From contig JAENXD010000008.1 in the NCBI GenBank assembly GCA_016649745.1, positions 1-32,727 on the forward strand: a stretch of 32,727 nucleotides of DNA. Direction: 5' to 3'. The DNA is from Flavobacteriaceae bacterium. GTDB lineage: Bacteria > Bacteroidota > Bacteroidia > Flavobacteriales > Flavobacteriaceae. How positions within the stretch are numbered: position 1 is the first letter of the stretch; each line of letters opens with the position of its first letter. A model generated the notes under the pieces. That model had not been told where the DNA came from, made no database searches, and worked only from the letters and a program-made list of their open reading frames with translations. Positions 16,723 to 25,807 of this stretch are shown here, piece after piece. A program made the translations under genes and the position numbers.

Positions 16723-19035
16723 TTAGCATTGTACAGTGACTGATAGGTTCGCCGGAATTAAATTTTCTTGGCCATTCACCAACAATTTTATTTCATTTTC
16801 CGATTCATTAAAGAATTTACATTCGGTCTGACTTTTATAAACCTTGATGATATTTCCCCTAAAATTTATGGTAAAGGAGTACGATTTCCATTCTTTAGGT
16901 ATTTGCGGATTGAATGATAAAACGCCATCTTCCCAAATGCGCATTCCACCAAAACCTTGTACAATGGACATCCAGGTTCCTGCCATACTGGTAATGTGGC
17001 AACCCTCATGAACTTCGTGATTGTAATCGTCTAAATCCAAGCGTGAAGTTCTCACATATTGCTCGTAGGCTTTTGGCATTCTGTCTATGGAAGCCGCCAA
17101 AATTGAATGAACACAAGGAGAAAGTGAAGATTCATGAACCGTTAAAGGCTCATAAAAATCGAAATGGCGTTCTAAATCTTCCTTGTTGAATTTGTTTTCA
17201 AAAAAGAACATGCATTGCAAAACATCAGCTTGTTTGATATAACAAGAGCGCAAAATACGATCCCAAGACCATTTTTGGTTGATTGGTCTTTCAAAACTTG
17301 ACAGTTCAGCAGCCGGAATTAATTCCTTATCCAAAAATCCGTCCTGTTGTAAATATACATTGTATTCCAAACTAAAAGGAAAATACATTTTCTCGGCAAC
17401 CTTCAACCATTCTTTGATTTCTTCATCTGTTAATTTGGTTTTATCCAACACGCGTGAAAAATCTGAAGGATACTCTTTTTCAACCCTTTCTAAACATTCT
17501 ACCGCATATTGAATGCACCATTTTGCCAAATAGTTGGTGTAAAAATTATTATTTACATTATTTTCGTATTCGTTTGGACCGGTAACACCTAAAACCACAT
17601 ATTGGCCTTTTGCTTCAGAAAAATTAGCGCGTTGGTGCCAAAAACGTGCAACGGCAATGATAACTTCCAATCCAAATTTTGGGACATATTCAAAATCCTG
17701 GGTATAATTTACATAGTTGTAAATTCCGTAAATCATGGCTCCGTTTCTATGGATTTCTTCAAAAGTAATTTCCCATTCGTTGTGGCATTCTTCCCCATTC
17801 ATAGTAACCATTGGGTATAATGCCGCTCCGTTTTTAAACCCCAGTTTTTCAGCATTTTCGATGGCTTTGTCCAATTGATTATAGCGATACATCAATAAAT
17901 TTTTAGCAACACTTGCGTCTTTTGTTGCCATATAAAAAGGAATGCAGTACGCTTCCGTATCCCAATAAGTGCTTCCGCCGTATTTCTCGCCGGTGAAACC
18001 TTTCGGACCAATATTTAATCGGGCATCGGTTCCCAAATAAGTTTGATTTAACTGAAAAATATTAAATCGGATGCCTTGTTGCGCTCTTACGTCGCCTTCA
18101 ATAATAATATCCGCTGTGTGCCAAATGTTTGACCAAGAATTTTTTTGGCTTTCCAAAAGTTGAGAAAAGCCTAAATTATACGCCTTTTTAACATTGTTAA
18201 ATGCAGCATCAATCAAATCCTCTTTTTGATAATTTAAGGAACTTACGCAACTGCCATATTTATAGATTGTGGCAGTATCACCTTTGGAAACAGGTAACTT
18301 ATAGGTATAATGCAAAGATTTCTCTTCAACCTTAGTTTGTTGTGCAATCTCAACTTTTTTATCATTTAAAGTAAACGAAACTTCCATCGCTGTTGCCACA
18401 TAAAATTCTGTTTTTAACGTTTTCGAAAGAATACATCCATTATTTTGGCCATTGACAATTTTCTGTATTTCCCAAAAATATTCGTCGTAATTGGAATCTT
18501 CATTCACAATACCGGCATCTATATAAGGAGAAAAAGAAATTTCACCTGAAAAATTTATTGCTTTTACGGTGTATTCAATAGCGCCTATTTCATTGTATTC
18601 CAAACTTATAAAACGCTTTGTTTCTACTTGAATTTCCTCACCAGTTTTAAGAATTGCAAGAAAAGAACGGCTAAGCCAGCCTTCTTTCATATTTAATTCC
18701 CTTTTGAAATTTGAAACTTGACAGGAATTTAAATCCAGTTCGGTATCATTAACTTTTATTTGAATACCAATCCAATTTGGGGCATTCAGCACTTTGGCAA
18801 AATACTCCGGATAGCCATTTTTCCACCACCCAACTCTCGTTTTATCTGGATAATAAATACCTCCAATATAACTTCCCTGAAAGGTTTTTCCTGAATAGTC
18901 TTCTTCAAAATTGGCACGTTGGCCCATAGAGCCATTTCCTATACTGAACAAACTTTCTGAGGCTTCCACATTTGAGGCATCAAATCCTTCTTCTACAATT
19001 GACCATTCGTAAGGCTTAATATAATCTTTATTCAT
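16723..19035 (-). CDS. GH65 maltose phosphorylase-like enzyme
   Basis: GH65 maltose phosphorylases split maltose with phosphate into beta-D-glucose 1-phosphate and glucose. The 770-residue product has no signal peptide and is cytoplasmic. It begins with a GH65 N-terminal beta-sandwich (about 10-265; ESLFSIGNGSMGQRANFEE), then an (alpha/alpha)6 barrel with YGGSTYWDTEAYCIPFY, MNGEECHNEWEITFEEIHRN and VTGPNEYENNVNNNFYTN, where Glu489 is the expected general acid, and the phosphate-site-like segment SSLSPCVHS, then a C-terminal beta domain. The gene lies 4 bases after pgmB, whose product uses beta-glucose 1-phosphate. That pairing supports maltose over trehalose, kojibiose or nigerose as substrate given the starch setting, though those GH65 activities also pair with beta-PGM. 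Confidence 0.92.
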   Translation of the reverse strand: MNKDYIKPYEWSIVEEGFDASNVEASESLFSIGNGSMGQRANFEEDYSGKTFQGSYIGGIYYPDKTRVGWWKNGYPEYFAKVLNAPNWIGIQIKVNDTELDLNSCQVSNFKRELNMKEGWLSRSFLAILKTGEEIQVETKRFISLEYNEIGAIEYTVKAINFSGEISFSPYIDAGIVNEDSNYDEYFWEIQKIVNGQNNGCILSKTLKTEFYVATAMEVSFTLNDKKVEIAQQTKVEEKSLHYTYKLPVSKGDTATIYKYGSCVSSLNYQKEDLIDAAFNNVKKAYNLGFSQLLESQKNSWSNIWHTADIIIEGDVRAQQGIRFNIFQLNQTYLGTDARLNIGPKGFTGEKYGGSTYWDTEAYCIPFYMATKDASVAKNLLMYRYNQLDKAIENAEKLGFKNGAALYPMVTMNGEECHNEWEITFEEIHRNGAMIYGIYNYVNYTQDFEYVPKFGLEVIIAVARFWHQRANFSEAKGQYVVLGVTGPNEYENNVNNNFYTNYLAKWCIQYAVECLERVEKEYPSDFSRVLDKTKLTDEEIKEWLKVAEKMYFPFSLEYNVYLQQDGFLDKELIPAAELSSFERPINQKWSWDRILRSCYIKQADVLQCMFFFENKFNKEDLERHFDFYEPLTVHESSLSPCVHSILAASIDRMPKAYEQYVRTSRLDLDDYNHEVHEGCHITSMAGTWMSIVQGFGGMRIWEDGVLSFNPQIPKEWKSYSFTINFRGNIIKVYKSQTECKFFNESENEIKLLVNGQENLIPANLSVTVQC

Positions 19036-19039
19036 TTTC

Positions 19040-19696
19040 TTAATTCATTAGATTTTTTAAAAAATCGGGTGTAATGGCGGTCATGTCTTTAAAAACATAA
19101 TCTGCTTCCTTTAACACCTTAGCATCTCCAATTCCTATACTTATCATTTTTGCTGTATTTGCAGCTTGTATCCCAGCAATGGCATCTTCAACAACCACGC
19201 AGTTTTCAGGATTCATCCCTAATTTTTTGGCCCCAATTAAAAATACTTCCGGATCGGGTTTCGCTTTAGAAACATCATTTCCGTCCACAATGGCCGTAAA
19301 CCTGTGTAAAAGCCCTACTTTCTCCAAAATTAATGGTGCGTTTTTACTTGCCGAACCAAGCGCGTATTTTATATCATTAACCTCTAAAAAATTCAACAAG
19401 TCATTTACACCTGGTAAAATTTCATCTGCTGTCATTTTATTGACATACTCCAGATATTCTTTATTTTTTTGAAGCAAAAGGGCTTGTTTTTTTTCTTCAG
19501 GTAATTTAATTTTGCCAATTTCCAACAAAATCTCGAGCGATTTAACCCTGCTCACCCCTTTCAACAATTCATTTTGTTCTTCGGTAAAATCGAAATTCAA
19601 AGCGTTCGCCAAATTTCTCCAAGCCAAATAGTGGTACTTTGCCGTATCCACTATTACGCCATCTAAATCAAATATAAATGCGAGTTCTTTTTTCAT
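19040..19696 (-). CDS. pgmB: Beta-phosphoglucomutase (HAD family)
   Basis: The 218-residue cytoplasmic enzyme converts beta-glucose 1-phosphate, made by the GH65 enzyme 4 bases downstream, to glucose 6-phosphate. It is a HAD-superfamily mutase: FDLDGVIVDTAKYH holds the phosphorylated nucleophile Asp10 and general acid/base Asp12, the helical cap follows with LLKGVSRVKSLEILL, LGSASKNAP supplies the Ser of motif II, SKAKPDPEVF the Lys of motif III, and VVEDAIAGIQAA the acidic pair of motif IV. The early DTAKYHYLAWRNLA segment is typical of beta-PGM rather than general phosphatases. It is separated from the upstream transporter gene by 136 bp containing GC-rich palindromes. Confidence 0.94.
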   Translation of the reverse strand: MKKELAFIFDLDGVIVDTAKYHYLAWRNLANALNFDFTEEQNELLKGVSRVKSLEILLEIGKIKLPEEKKQALLLQKNKEYLEYVNKMTADEILPGVNDLLNFLEVNDIKYALGSASKNAPLILEKVGLLHRFTAIVDGNDVSKAKPDPEVFLIGAKKLGMNPENCVVVEDAIAGIQAANTAKMISIGIGDAKVLKEADYVFKDMTAITPDFLKNLMN

Positions 19697-19730
19697 CTGT
19701 TTACATTTTATTTTTTAGCGGTAACAGCTA

Positions 19731-19781
19731 CTGCCTGCCTGCCTGCCTGCCGGACAGGTAGGCCTGCCTGCCGCAGGCAGG
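19731..19781. repeat. GC-rich CTGC tandem repeat and paired palindromes
   Basis: Five perfect CTGC units (19731-19750) lead into an imperfect palindrome, CCTGCCTGCCGGACAGGTAGG (one mismatch and one wobble pair), followed by CCTGCCTGCCGCAGGCAGG (19763-19781), nine-base arms around a single central base. The block is far richer in GC than anything nearby. It lies between the MFS gene and pgmB, so it would form stacked hairpins in the operon mRNA. It looks like a dispersed palindromic repeat; I see no T-tract to make it a terminator. Confidence 0.75.
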
Positions 19782-19832
19782 TTCGCCAAGAATCATTCCT
19801 TTATATATCAAAATTTGTGATGCTCGTTTCAT

Positions 19833-21188
19833 TTAACTCTTTATTATTACAGCATCATCAACATCTTTTACTCTCACAACCAACACTGCCGCAATTAAAA
19901 ATGAAATTCCACTAACAACTAATGCATAAATGGCATCGCCGCCATAAAAATATTTCACCATTGGCCCGCCTATTAAAGCATTTATAATTTGAGGAATTAC
20001 AATAAAGAAATTAAATATCCCCATATAAACGCCCATTTTTTTAGGTGGAATTGACCCTGCCAAAATAGCATAAGGCATCGCTAAAATACTTGCCCAGGCA
20101 ATTCCTACGCCAAGCATAGACAGAATTAACCAATTTTCATTGGGCATAAAATAAACTGAAATCAATCCGATACCACCAACAACCAATGAAAAGGCATGCG
20201 TCTTTTTTCTTCCAATCTTTTTGGCAATAGCCGGTAAAAAGAAAGCGTAAACAGCTGAAACCGCATTGTAAACACCAAATAAAATACCCACCCAGTCACC
20301 TGCAATATTATAGGCAAGGCTATGTGAATCATCTAATGCCAATCCGTAAATATGATGAGCAATTGCAGGCGTTGCAAACACCCACATCCCAAATAAACCG
20401 AACCATGAGAAAAACTGAACCGAGCTTAATTGTCGCATCGTTAAAGGCATTTTCTTAAAATCGGAGAATATATTCAACAAACTCGATTTTTCTTCAACTT
20501 CAGATTCTTCATGTTTTGAATCCACTGGAAATTGAGCAACTTCTTCAGGCGAATATTCTTTTGTTGTAAAAACGGTGATTAGAATACTTATGACTAAAAC
20601 CGCCGCACCAATAATAAAGGAGAGTATTAAATTTGTTGGTACTTCTCCAGGTTCTGCTTCATTTAAAACGCCAAACCAATTTGTTAACACATAAGGCAAC
20701 CAAGAGCCTATAACTGCTCCAATACCAATTAAAATTGTTTGAACACTAAATCCGAGCGTCCTTTGATCTGAAGGCAAAATATCGGCAACCAAAGCCCTAA
20801 AAGGTTCCATGGCCACGTTAAATGATGCATCCATAATCATCAACATCCCGGCACCTACCCATAAGGATGGCATAATAGCTATAAACATGTCAGCGTTTGG
20901 CATTAAAACCAACCCAACAGAAGCCAATAATGCACCCGTTAAAAAATAGGGACGTCTTCGACCAAGTTTGGTCCAGGTTCTATCGCTGTAATACCCTATT
21001 ATAGGCTGAACTATTAAACCTGTTAAAGGAGCAACAATCCAAAACCAAGACAATTCATGAACATCGGCTCCAAAATTTTGCAATATTCTACTGGCATTGG
21101 CATTTTGCAGCGCAAAACCCATTTGAATTCCCAAGAAACCGAAACTCATGTTCCAAATATCCCAGAAACTTAGTTTCCGTTTTTCCAT
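19833..21188 (-). CDS. MFS disaccharide (probably maltose) transporter
   Basis: This 451-residue integral inner-membrane protein belongs to the major facilitator superfamily and resembles the GPH/SLC45-like sugar:cation symporters. Hydrophobic segments run throughout, consistent with 12 membrane spans. The signature after span 2, GYYSDRTWTKLGRRRPYF (65-82), matches the SLC45/sucrose-transporter type, and a charged central loop near residues 215-240 (HEESEVEEKSS) divides the halves. As first gene of the operon with pgmB and GH65, it probably brings periplasmic maltose into the cytoplasm intact, which is what a phosphorolytic route requires. The substrate is inferred from context. A LacI-type operator candidate and a possible promoter lie about 170-200 bases upstream. 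Confidence 0.88.
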   Translation of the reverse strand: MEKRKLSFWDIWNMSFGFLGIQMGFALQNANASRILQNFGADVHELSWFWIVAPLTGLIVQPIIGYYSDRTWTKLGRRRPYFLTGALLASVGLVLMPNADMFIAIMPSLWVGAGMLMIMDASFNVAMEPFRALVADILPSDQRTLGFSVQTILIGIGAVIGSWLPYVLTNWFGVLNEAEPGEVPTNLILSFIIGAAVLVISILITVFTTKEYSPEEVAQFPVDSKHEESEVEEKSSLLNIFSDFKKMPLTMRQLSSVQFFSWFGLFGMWVFATPAIAHHIYGLALDDSHSLAYNIAGDWVGILFGVYNAVSAVYAFFLPAIAKKIGRKKTHAFSLVVGGIGLISVYFMPNENWLILSMLGVGIAWASILAMPYAILAGSIPPKKMGVYMGIFNFFIVIPQIINALIGGPMVKYFYGGDAIYALVVSGISFLIAAVLVVRVKDVDDAVIIKS

Positions 21189-21356
21189 AATGTAAATGTT
21201 AAAAATATTAATACAAGCTAAAGCCCATAAGTTTTAGTTGTTATTTTTGTGTGAAGTGTGAAAATAGTACATGTAAAATCTCTTTTACAGGGCGAATATA
21301 TAAATTATTTTTTAACTTTTAATTTTTTTTATGCTACGATTTAAGCCGAAATATAA

Positions 21357-21390
21357 CAAATCGAGTACTCTAACCTTTGCGCTCAATCAA
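21357..21390 (-). promoter_or_regulatory. Putative promoter and LacI-type operator of the minus-strand operon
   Basis: The operator candidate CTCTAACCTTTGCG (21368-21381, plus strand) matches 13 of 14 bases of the site at 22633-22646 before susC. On the minus strand a TTG (21386-21384) and TCGATTTG (21364-21357, one mismatch to TAnnTTTG) flank it with a 19-base spacer, so bound regulator would block the promoter. Transcription would start about 160 bases before the transporter ATG. The rest of the 262-bp gap between the MFS and lacI-type genes shows nothing else definite. Confidence 0.45.
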
Positions 21391-21450
21391 ATTTTTTTTG
21401 TAATTGATAAATTTAATAGGAGAATTGCTGTTAAAATCTTAAAAACATTT

Positions 21451-22476
21451 TTAATTCACTGACAAGGTGGATTTTCTAATTTTTAGATTTGTAGAAATAA
21501 CTACTTTTTGAAATTCGGCAGGTGCTGTATTCTCAATTCTATTTATTAATAATTCGGCCGCTTGTTTTCCCATTAAGAACCCGTGTTGTTCAACGCAAGT
21601 TAATGGCGGATAGGTAAATTCTGAAATCAATCCGCTGGTAAAACCTATAATGGCAATTTCTTTAGGGATATTCAGTCCTTTTTCTTTCGCTAATTTTAAA
21701 GCTATCGCTGCGTATATTTCGTTAACGGCCAAAATGGCGTCGGGTGGGTTTGCAACATTGATAACCTTTTCAATTTGTTCATATAAATCCTTTTCATCGT
21801 CTATTTTATAAATCAAACTTTCATCCACTTTAATTCCTTGACTTGTAAGCGCTTTTAAATACCCTTCCTTTCGTAATGAGCCCACCGTAATAAAATCATG
21901 AGTTGTTATTAATGCGATGCGCCTTGAACCAATTTCAATTAAATGGTTTGTCGCTTTAAAGGCACCTCCTATGTCGTCAATAATCACTTTATCACATTGA
22001 ATTTCATCATTAATTCTATCAAATAACACCAACGGAAAATCATCAGAAATTAATGCCTCAAAATGTTTGAAATTTTGATTTTGTTGTGTTTCTCTTGCGA
22101 TTGATACAATTAATCCGTCCACACTTCCATTAGTGAGCACTCCCATGTTTGAAACCTCTTTTTCGTAAGACTCATTGGATAAGCATACCATAACATTGTA
22201 TCCTTTTTCCGTGGCATATTTTTCAATTCCGTTGATTACCGTCGAAAAAAAATGATGAACAATTTCGGGAATAATAACTCCTATTACTGAAGTTTTTTGG
22301 TTGCGAAGCTGTAAAGCTAAATTGTTTGGCTTGTAGTGATAATAATCTGCGAAAGCCTTAATTTTCCCTCTTGTTTCTTCACTAATTTCATGACTGTCCT
22401 TTAATGCTTTTGAAACCGTTGAAATAGATACTCCAAACTCTTTTGCAATCTTTTTTAAGGTAATTCTTGGTTTCAT
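21451..22476 (-). CDS. LacI-family transcriptional regulator of the starch/maltose PUL
   Basis: The 341-residue protein has the LacI/GalR layout: an N-terminal helix-turn-helix (ITLKKIAKEFGVSISTVSKAL), the hinge region YHYKPNNLALQLR, and a periplasmic-binding-protein-like effector domain starting at KTSVIGVIIPEIVHHFF and ending with LINRIENTAP. It probably senses a sugar such as maltose or a phosphosugar, but the ligand is not visible. It lies between the two PUL arms, divergent from susC and upstream of the transporter, and operator-like sequences with a central CG occur before both. No SusR or hybrid two-component regulator is in the window, so this is the candidate control gene. Repressor or activator mode is not decided by the sequence. 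Confidence 0.92.
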   Translation of the reverse strand: MKPRITLKKIAKEFGVSISTVSKALKDSHEISEETRGKIKAFADYYHYKPNNLALQLRNQKTSVIGVIIPEIVHHFFSTVINGIEKYATEKGYNVMVCLSNESYEKEVSNMGVLTNGSVDGLIVSIARETQQNQNFKHFEALISDDFPLVLFDRINDEIQCDKVIIDDIGGAFKATNHLIEIGSRRIALITTHDFITVGSLRKEGYLKALTSQGIKVDESLIYKIDDEKDLYEQIEKVINVANPPDAILAVNEIYAAIALKLAKEKGLNIPKEIAIIGFTSGLISEFTYPPLTCVEQHGFLMGKQAAELLINRIENTAPAEFQKVVISTNLKIRKSTLSVN

Positions 22477-22632
22477 TTTTATGAGCTAAAGTATATGTTC
22501 TACAAATATAAACTTTATACTTAAAAACAGAAAGGTTTAAAGAAGAACAATTGGAGAAACTTCGGTTTAAAATTCGAAAAATTGACTTAATAGGGGCTAA
22601 ACGAACAAAACCTTAGAAATAAAACCTTGAAA

Positions 22633-22646
22633 CTCTAACGTTTGCG
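22633..22646 (+). promoter_or_regulatory. LacI-type operator candidate 1 before susC
   Basis: CTCTAACGTTTGCG has the central CG and the AAC/GTT flanks of LacI-family operators. It differs at one position from the site upstream of the MFS operon. The centre lies 31 bp from candidate 2. Confidence 0.55.
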
Positions 22647-22661
22647 TAAAAAAGTTATAAA

Positions 22662-22679
22662 CACGAAAACGTTTGCGGA
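22662..22679 (+). promoter_or_regulatory. LacI-type operator candidate 2 before susC
   Basis: The core ACGAAAACGTTTGCGG (22663-22678 is approximate) is symmetric at 6 of 8 positions around its central CG (22670-22671) and resembles the general LacI/PurR pattern GCAAACGTTTGC. It shares AACGTTTGCG exactly with candidate 1, 31 bp (about three helical turns) away. Confidence 0.6.
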
Positions 22680-22800
22680 GCTTTAATAATTATGCTTGTC
22701 ATTGTTAAATAAATGTTAAGTCCTTAACTTCACAAAGTGAAATGTAATAAAATAGTACAAATTTTTAAAACAAACTTAATTATTAATTAACTTAAAATAG

Positions 22801-25797
22801 ATGAAAAATTTTAAATTTTATTTGTTTAATGTCATGCTTCTTTTACCTGTAGTGCTATTTGCCCAGCAAACCGTTAAAGGAAAAGTTACGGAAGCAACAG
22901 GTGGTACAGCACTTCCTGGAGTTGGCGTTATTATTAAAGGAACTACTATAGGTACCGCAACAGATTTTGACGGAAACTTTACTATAGAAAATGTTAAACC
23001 TGAAGATGTTTTAGTATTCTCTTATATAGGATTCACTACACAATCAGTTACTGTAGATAACAATACAACTGTTAATGTTGCTTTATCAGAAAGTGCTGAA
23101 ACTTTAGATGAACTTGTTATTATTGGTTATGGATCAGTCAAAAAGAAAGACAAAACTGGGGCAGCCGTCAAAATTTCTGCTGATGATCTAAATCAAGGTA
23201 CACTTGTAGATCCTATCCAAGCAATTCAGGGTAAAGCAGCTGGTGTTAGTGTTACCAAACAAGGAGGTGACCCAAACTCAGGTTTTAATGTAAGAATTAG
23301 AGGTGCCGCTGGTTTTGCAGCTGGAGGTGACCCTTTATATGTTGTTAATGGTGTTAGAGGAGTAGATATTACTACCATTGCTCCTGAAGACATTACTTCA
23401 TTTGATATATTAAAAGATGCAGCCTCTACAGCGATATATGGTGCAGATGGTGCAAATGGTGTTGTATTTATAACCACAAAATCTGGGGTAAAAGGAAATG
23501 CTAAAATTGAATATAATACGTATGTTGCTTTAGATGAAGTTTCTAATAAATTAGGTCTTCAATCTGCAAAAAGTTACAGAGATTATATTGATGCAAACCA
23601 AGATAAATACGGTGACTTTAATGATGCCGGAGGTAATGTTGATTGGCAAAATGAAGTATACAGACCAGGTATAACTTTAAACAATAATTTAGCAATTTCA
23701 GGAGGTTCTGAAACTAGTAATTATAGAGCTTCTATAACTAATACAGATTTTGAAGGAGTAATTAATGGTTCTAATAAAAATAGAACTACTGGTAGATTAG
23801 ATTTGAATCAAAAATCTTTTGACGACAAATTAAATATTACCATGGGTATGTCTGCTTCCATAGAAAAAAACGAATATATTAATTATGGAAGTAATGAACC
23901 TACTGATGCATTATTTCAATCTTTTCAAAGACTCCCAACAGATCCTATTTATAATGCCGATGGTAGTTATTTTGAAACAACAAGAGTATTTAACTACTAT
24001 AACCCAGCAGCAAGTTTAAATCAAATTCAAAATGAAAGAGATGCAAAAAAATACACAGGAAATTTAGGTTTAGATTATACTTTTATTGAAGGTTTAAATG
24101 GAGTTGTAAACTTAAGTTATTTAAGAAACGATAGTGAGTCTACTTATTTTGAACCCAGATACAGCAATACAATTGGAACACAAAATACGCTGATAAGAGC
24201 TGGTTACGGTAAAAGATCTTATGAAAACTGGGCACAAGGAATGCTTGAAGGAACCTTAACTTATAAGAAAACTTTTAACGATGTTCACAACCTTACTGCT
24301 TTAACTGGTTATTCATACAGAAAACAAAATTGGGATGGATTCTTAGCAGAAGGAAGAGAACCTATTTCAAACTCATTAGGAGCAGATAAACTTCAAAATT
24401 TTGAAGATGTTCAATTAGGTGATCTAGAATCATACAAAGGTGATAGAACCGATATTGGCGTTTTTGCACGTGCTATGTACGATTATAATTCAAAATATTA
24501 TTTAACTGCGATGATTCGAAGAGATGGATCATCAGTTTTTGGAGATAACAATCAATGGGGTTGGTTCCCTTCAGTTCAAGTCGCTTGGAATATGGCTAAC
24601 GAAGACTTTATTAAAAATAACAGTCAGTTCATCAACTTATTAAAGTTAAGAGCCAGTTGGGGTATTTCAGGTAACAGTAACATTGATAGCTATCTGTCTT
24701 ATTTAAGAGTTGGTCCTTCTGAAACTTCTTCAATTGATCCTGTAACAGGAGACCCAATTGTAAATTTAGATTATTATAATAATGGAAACCCAGATTTAAA
24801 ATGGGATGAAAACGAAGAAATTAACTTAGGTTTAGATTTTGGAGTTTTAGACAACAGAATTTCAGGTTCCTTGGAATACTATTCTAAAAAAATAACAGAT
24901 ATGTTATCGGTTTATGATGTACCGACTGAAACAAATTATGCCGGAAAAATTTATTATAATGGCGGAGAAATGAAAAACTCAGGTTTTGAAGCAACATTAA
25001 TTGGAAAAGTATTTAATTCCGATAATTTTAAATGGAATACTACATTTACTTTCTCCAAAAACAATATGGAAGTCGTATCTCTTGATGGTGGAAAATATGA
25101 TTTGGCTTATAGAGATGTTGGATATATTTCAGCTCCAGGTATTGTTGGTGTTGCAACACAACGTATGCTACCGAAACATGATTTAGGAACTTTCTTTGGT
25201 TTTGAATATGCTGGAGTTAGTGAAGAAGGAAAGTGGTTAATTAAAGGTAATGACAATGAAATTTATTATTTAGATGATGTTTCTCAATCTGATTTACATA
25301 AAAAACCAATTGGAAATGCATTACCTGATTTTGAAATGGGATGGAGCAATAATTTGAACTATAAAGATTTTGATTTAAGCATGTCATTTAGAGCTGTTGT
25401 AGGCAATGATATTTACAATGCTACCAAGCAAGTTTTTGGTAACCCTGATTATATTACTCAAAGAAACGTACTTGATGAAGCATTTGCTTTAGACGGATAT
25501 GTTAGTGGAGCTTACCAAGCCTTAAGTTATTATATTGAAGATGGAAGTTTTATTAAATTAGATAATGTAAACTTAGGATATACATTCCCAAAAACCATCT
25601 TTAAAAATATAGGTAAACTAAGAGTCTATACATCCATAAATAATGTATTTACTTTAACAAATTATGATGGAATAGACCCTGAAGTTAACTTTAGTGGAGG
25701 AGATAAAGATAAAGGTGAAATTTATTTTGGTATAGATCAATATAATATTTATCCAAAAACGCGTACAATTACTTTTGGTATAAACGTTGAATTATAA
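22801..25797 (+). CDS. susC: SusC-like TonB-dependent outer-membrane transporter
   Basis: SusC-type proteins form the outer-membrane barrel that imports oligosaccharides with a SusD lid, driven by TonB. The 998-residue protein has a signal peptide ending at VLFAQ (1-22), a carboxypeptidase-regulatory-like N-terminal domain (about 24-97; VKGKVTEATGGTALPGVGV), a TonB-box-like DELVIIGYG (103-111), a plug domain with the SusC signature LKDAASTAIYGADGANGVVF (204-223), then a beta-barrel ending in the usual aromatic-rich strand TRTITFGINVEL. Length is normal. susD starts 10 bases later. Starch/maltodextrin specificity is inferred from neighbouring amylases, SusE/F-like proteins and maltose enzymes. 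Confidence 0.96.
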   Translation: MKNFKFYLFNVMLLLPVVLFAQQTVKGKVTEATGGTALPGVGVIIKGTTIGTATDFDGNFTIENVKPEDVLVFSYIGFTTQSVTVDNNTTVNVALSESAETLDELVIIGYGSVKKKDKTGAAVKISADDLNQGTLVDPIQAIQGKAAGVSVTKQGGDPNSGFNVRIRGAAGFAAGGDPLYVVNGVRGVDITTIAPEDITSFDILKDAASTAIYGADGANGVVFITTKSGVKGNAKIEYNTYVALDEVSNKLGLQSAKSYRDYIDANQDKYGDFNDAGGNVDWQNEVYRPGITLNNNLAISGGSETSNYRASITNTDFEGVINGSNKNRTTGRLDLNQKSFDDKLNITMGMSASIEKNEYINYGSNEPTDALFQSFQRLPTDPIYNADGSYFETTRVFNYYNPAASLNQIQNERDAKKYTGNLGLDYTFIEGLNGVVNLSYLRNDSESTYFEPRYSNTIGTQNTLIRAGYGKRSYENWAQGMLEGTLTYKKTFNDVHNLTALTGYSYRKQNWDGFLAEGREPISNSLGADKLQNFEDVQLGDLESYKGDRTDIGVFARAMYDYNSKYYLTAMIRRDGSSVFGDNNQWGWFPSVQVAWNMANEDFIKNNSQFINLLKLRASWGISGNSNIDSYLSYLRVGPSETSSIDPVTGDPIVNLDYYNNGNPDLKWDENEEINLGLDFGVLDNRISGSLEYYSKKITDMLSVYDVPTETNYAGKIYYNGGEMKNSGFEATLIGKVFNSDNFKWNTTFTFSKNNMEVVSLDGGKYDLAYRDVGYISAPGIVGVATQRMLPKHDLGTFFGFEYAGVSEEGKWLIKGNDNEIYYLDDVSQSDLHKKPIGNALPDFEMGWSNNLNYKDFDLSMSFRAVVGNDIYNATKQVFGNPDYITQRNVLDEAFALDGYVSGAYQALSYYIEDGSFIKLDNVNLGYTFPKTIFKNIGKLRVYTSINNVFTLTNYDGIDPEVNFSGGDKDKGEIYFGIDQYNIYPKTRTITFGINVEL

Positions 25798-25807
25798 TAT
25801 AAAGAAA

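Larger units (their letters stand above)
22477..22800. promoter_or_regulatory. Divergent control region between lacI-type gene and susC
   Basis: This 324-bp gap holds the control signals of both arms. Toward lacI, the minus strand has TATATTTG (22510-22503), an exact TAnnTTTG, with a CTG 17 bases upstream in the -33 position. Toward susC, one candidate is TTG (22702-22704), 20 bases, TAACTTCA (22725-22732); another is TTG (22642-22644), 23 bases, AACGTTTG (22668-22675), which coincides with the second operator. The last 20 bases before the susC ATG are AT-rich without a Shine-Dalgarno sequence, as is usual for this phylum. Start sites cannot be chosen from sequence alone. Confidence 0.55.

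Noticed and set aside
19731-19781. CRISPR array or intrinsic terminator
   Set aside because: Units are 4 bp without spacers, and no T-tract follows the hairpins on the transcribed strand.
25787-25807. Extended SusD start at TTG 25787
   Set aside because: It would overlap susC and lengthen the signal peptide; the ATG at 25808 is well spaced and preceded by a purine-rich stretch.
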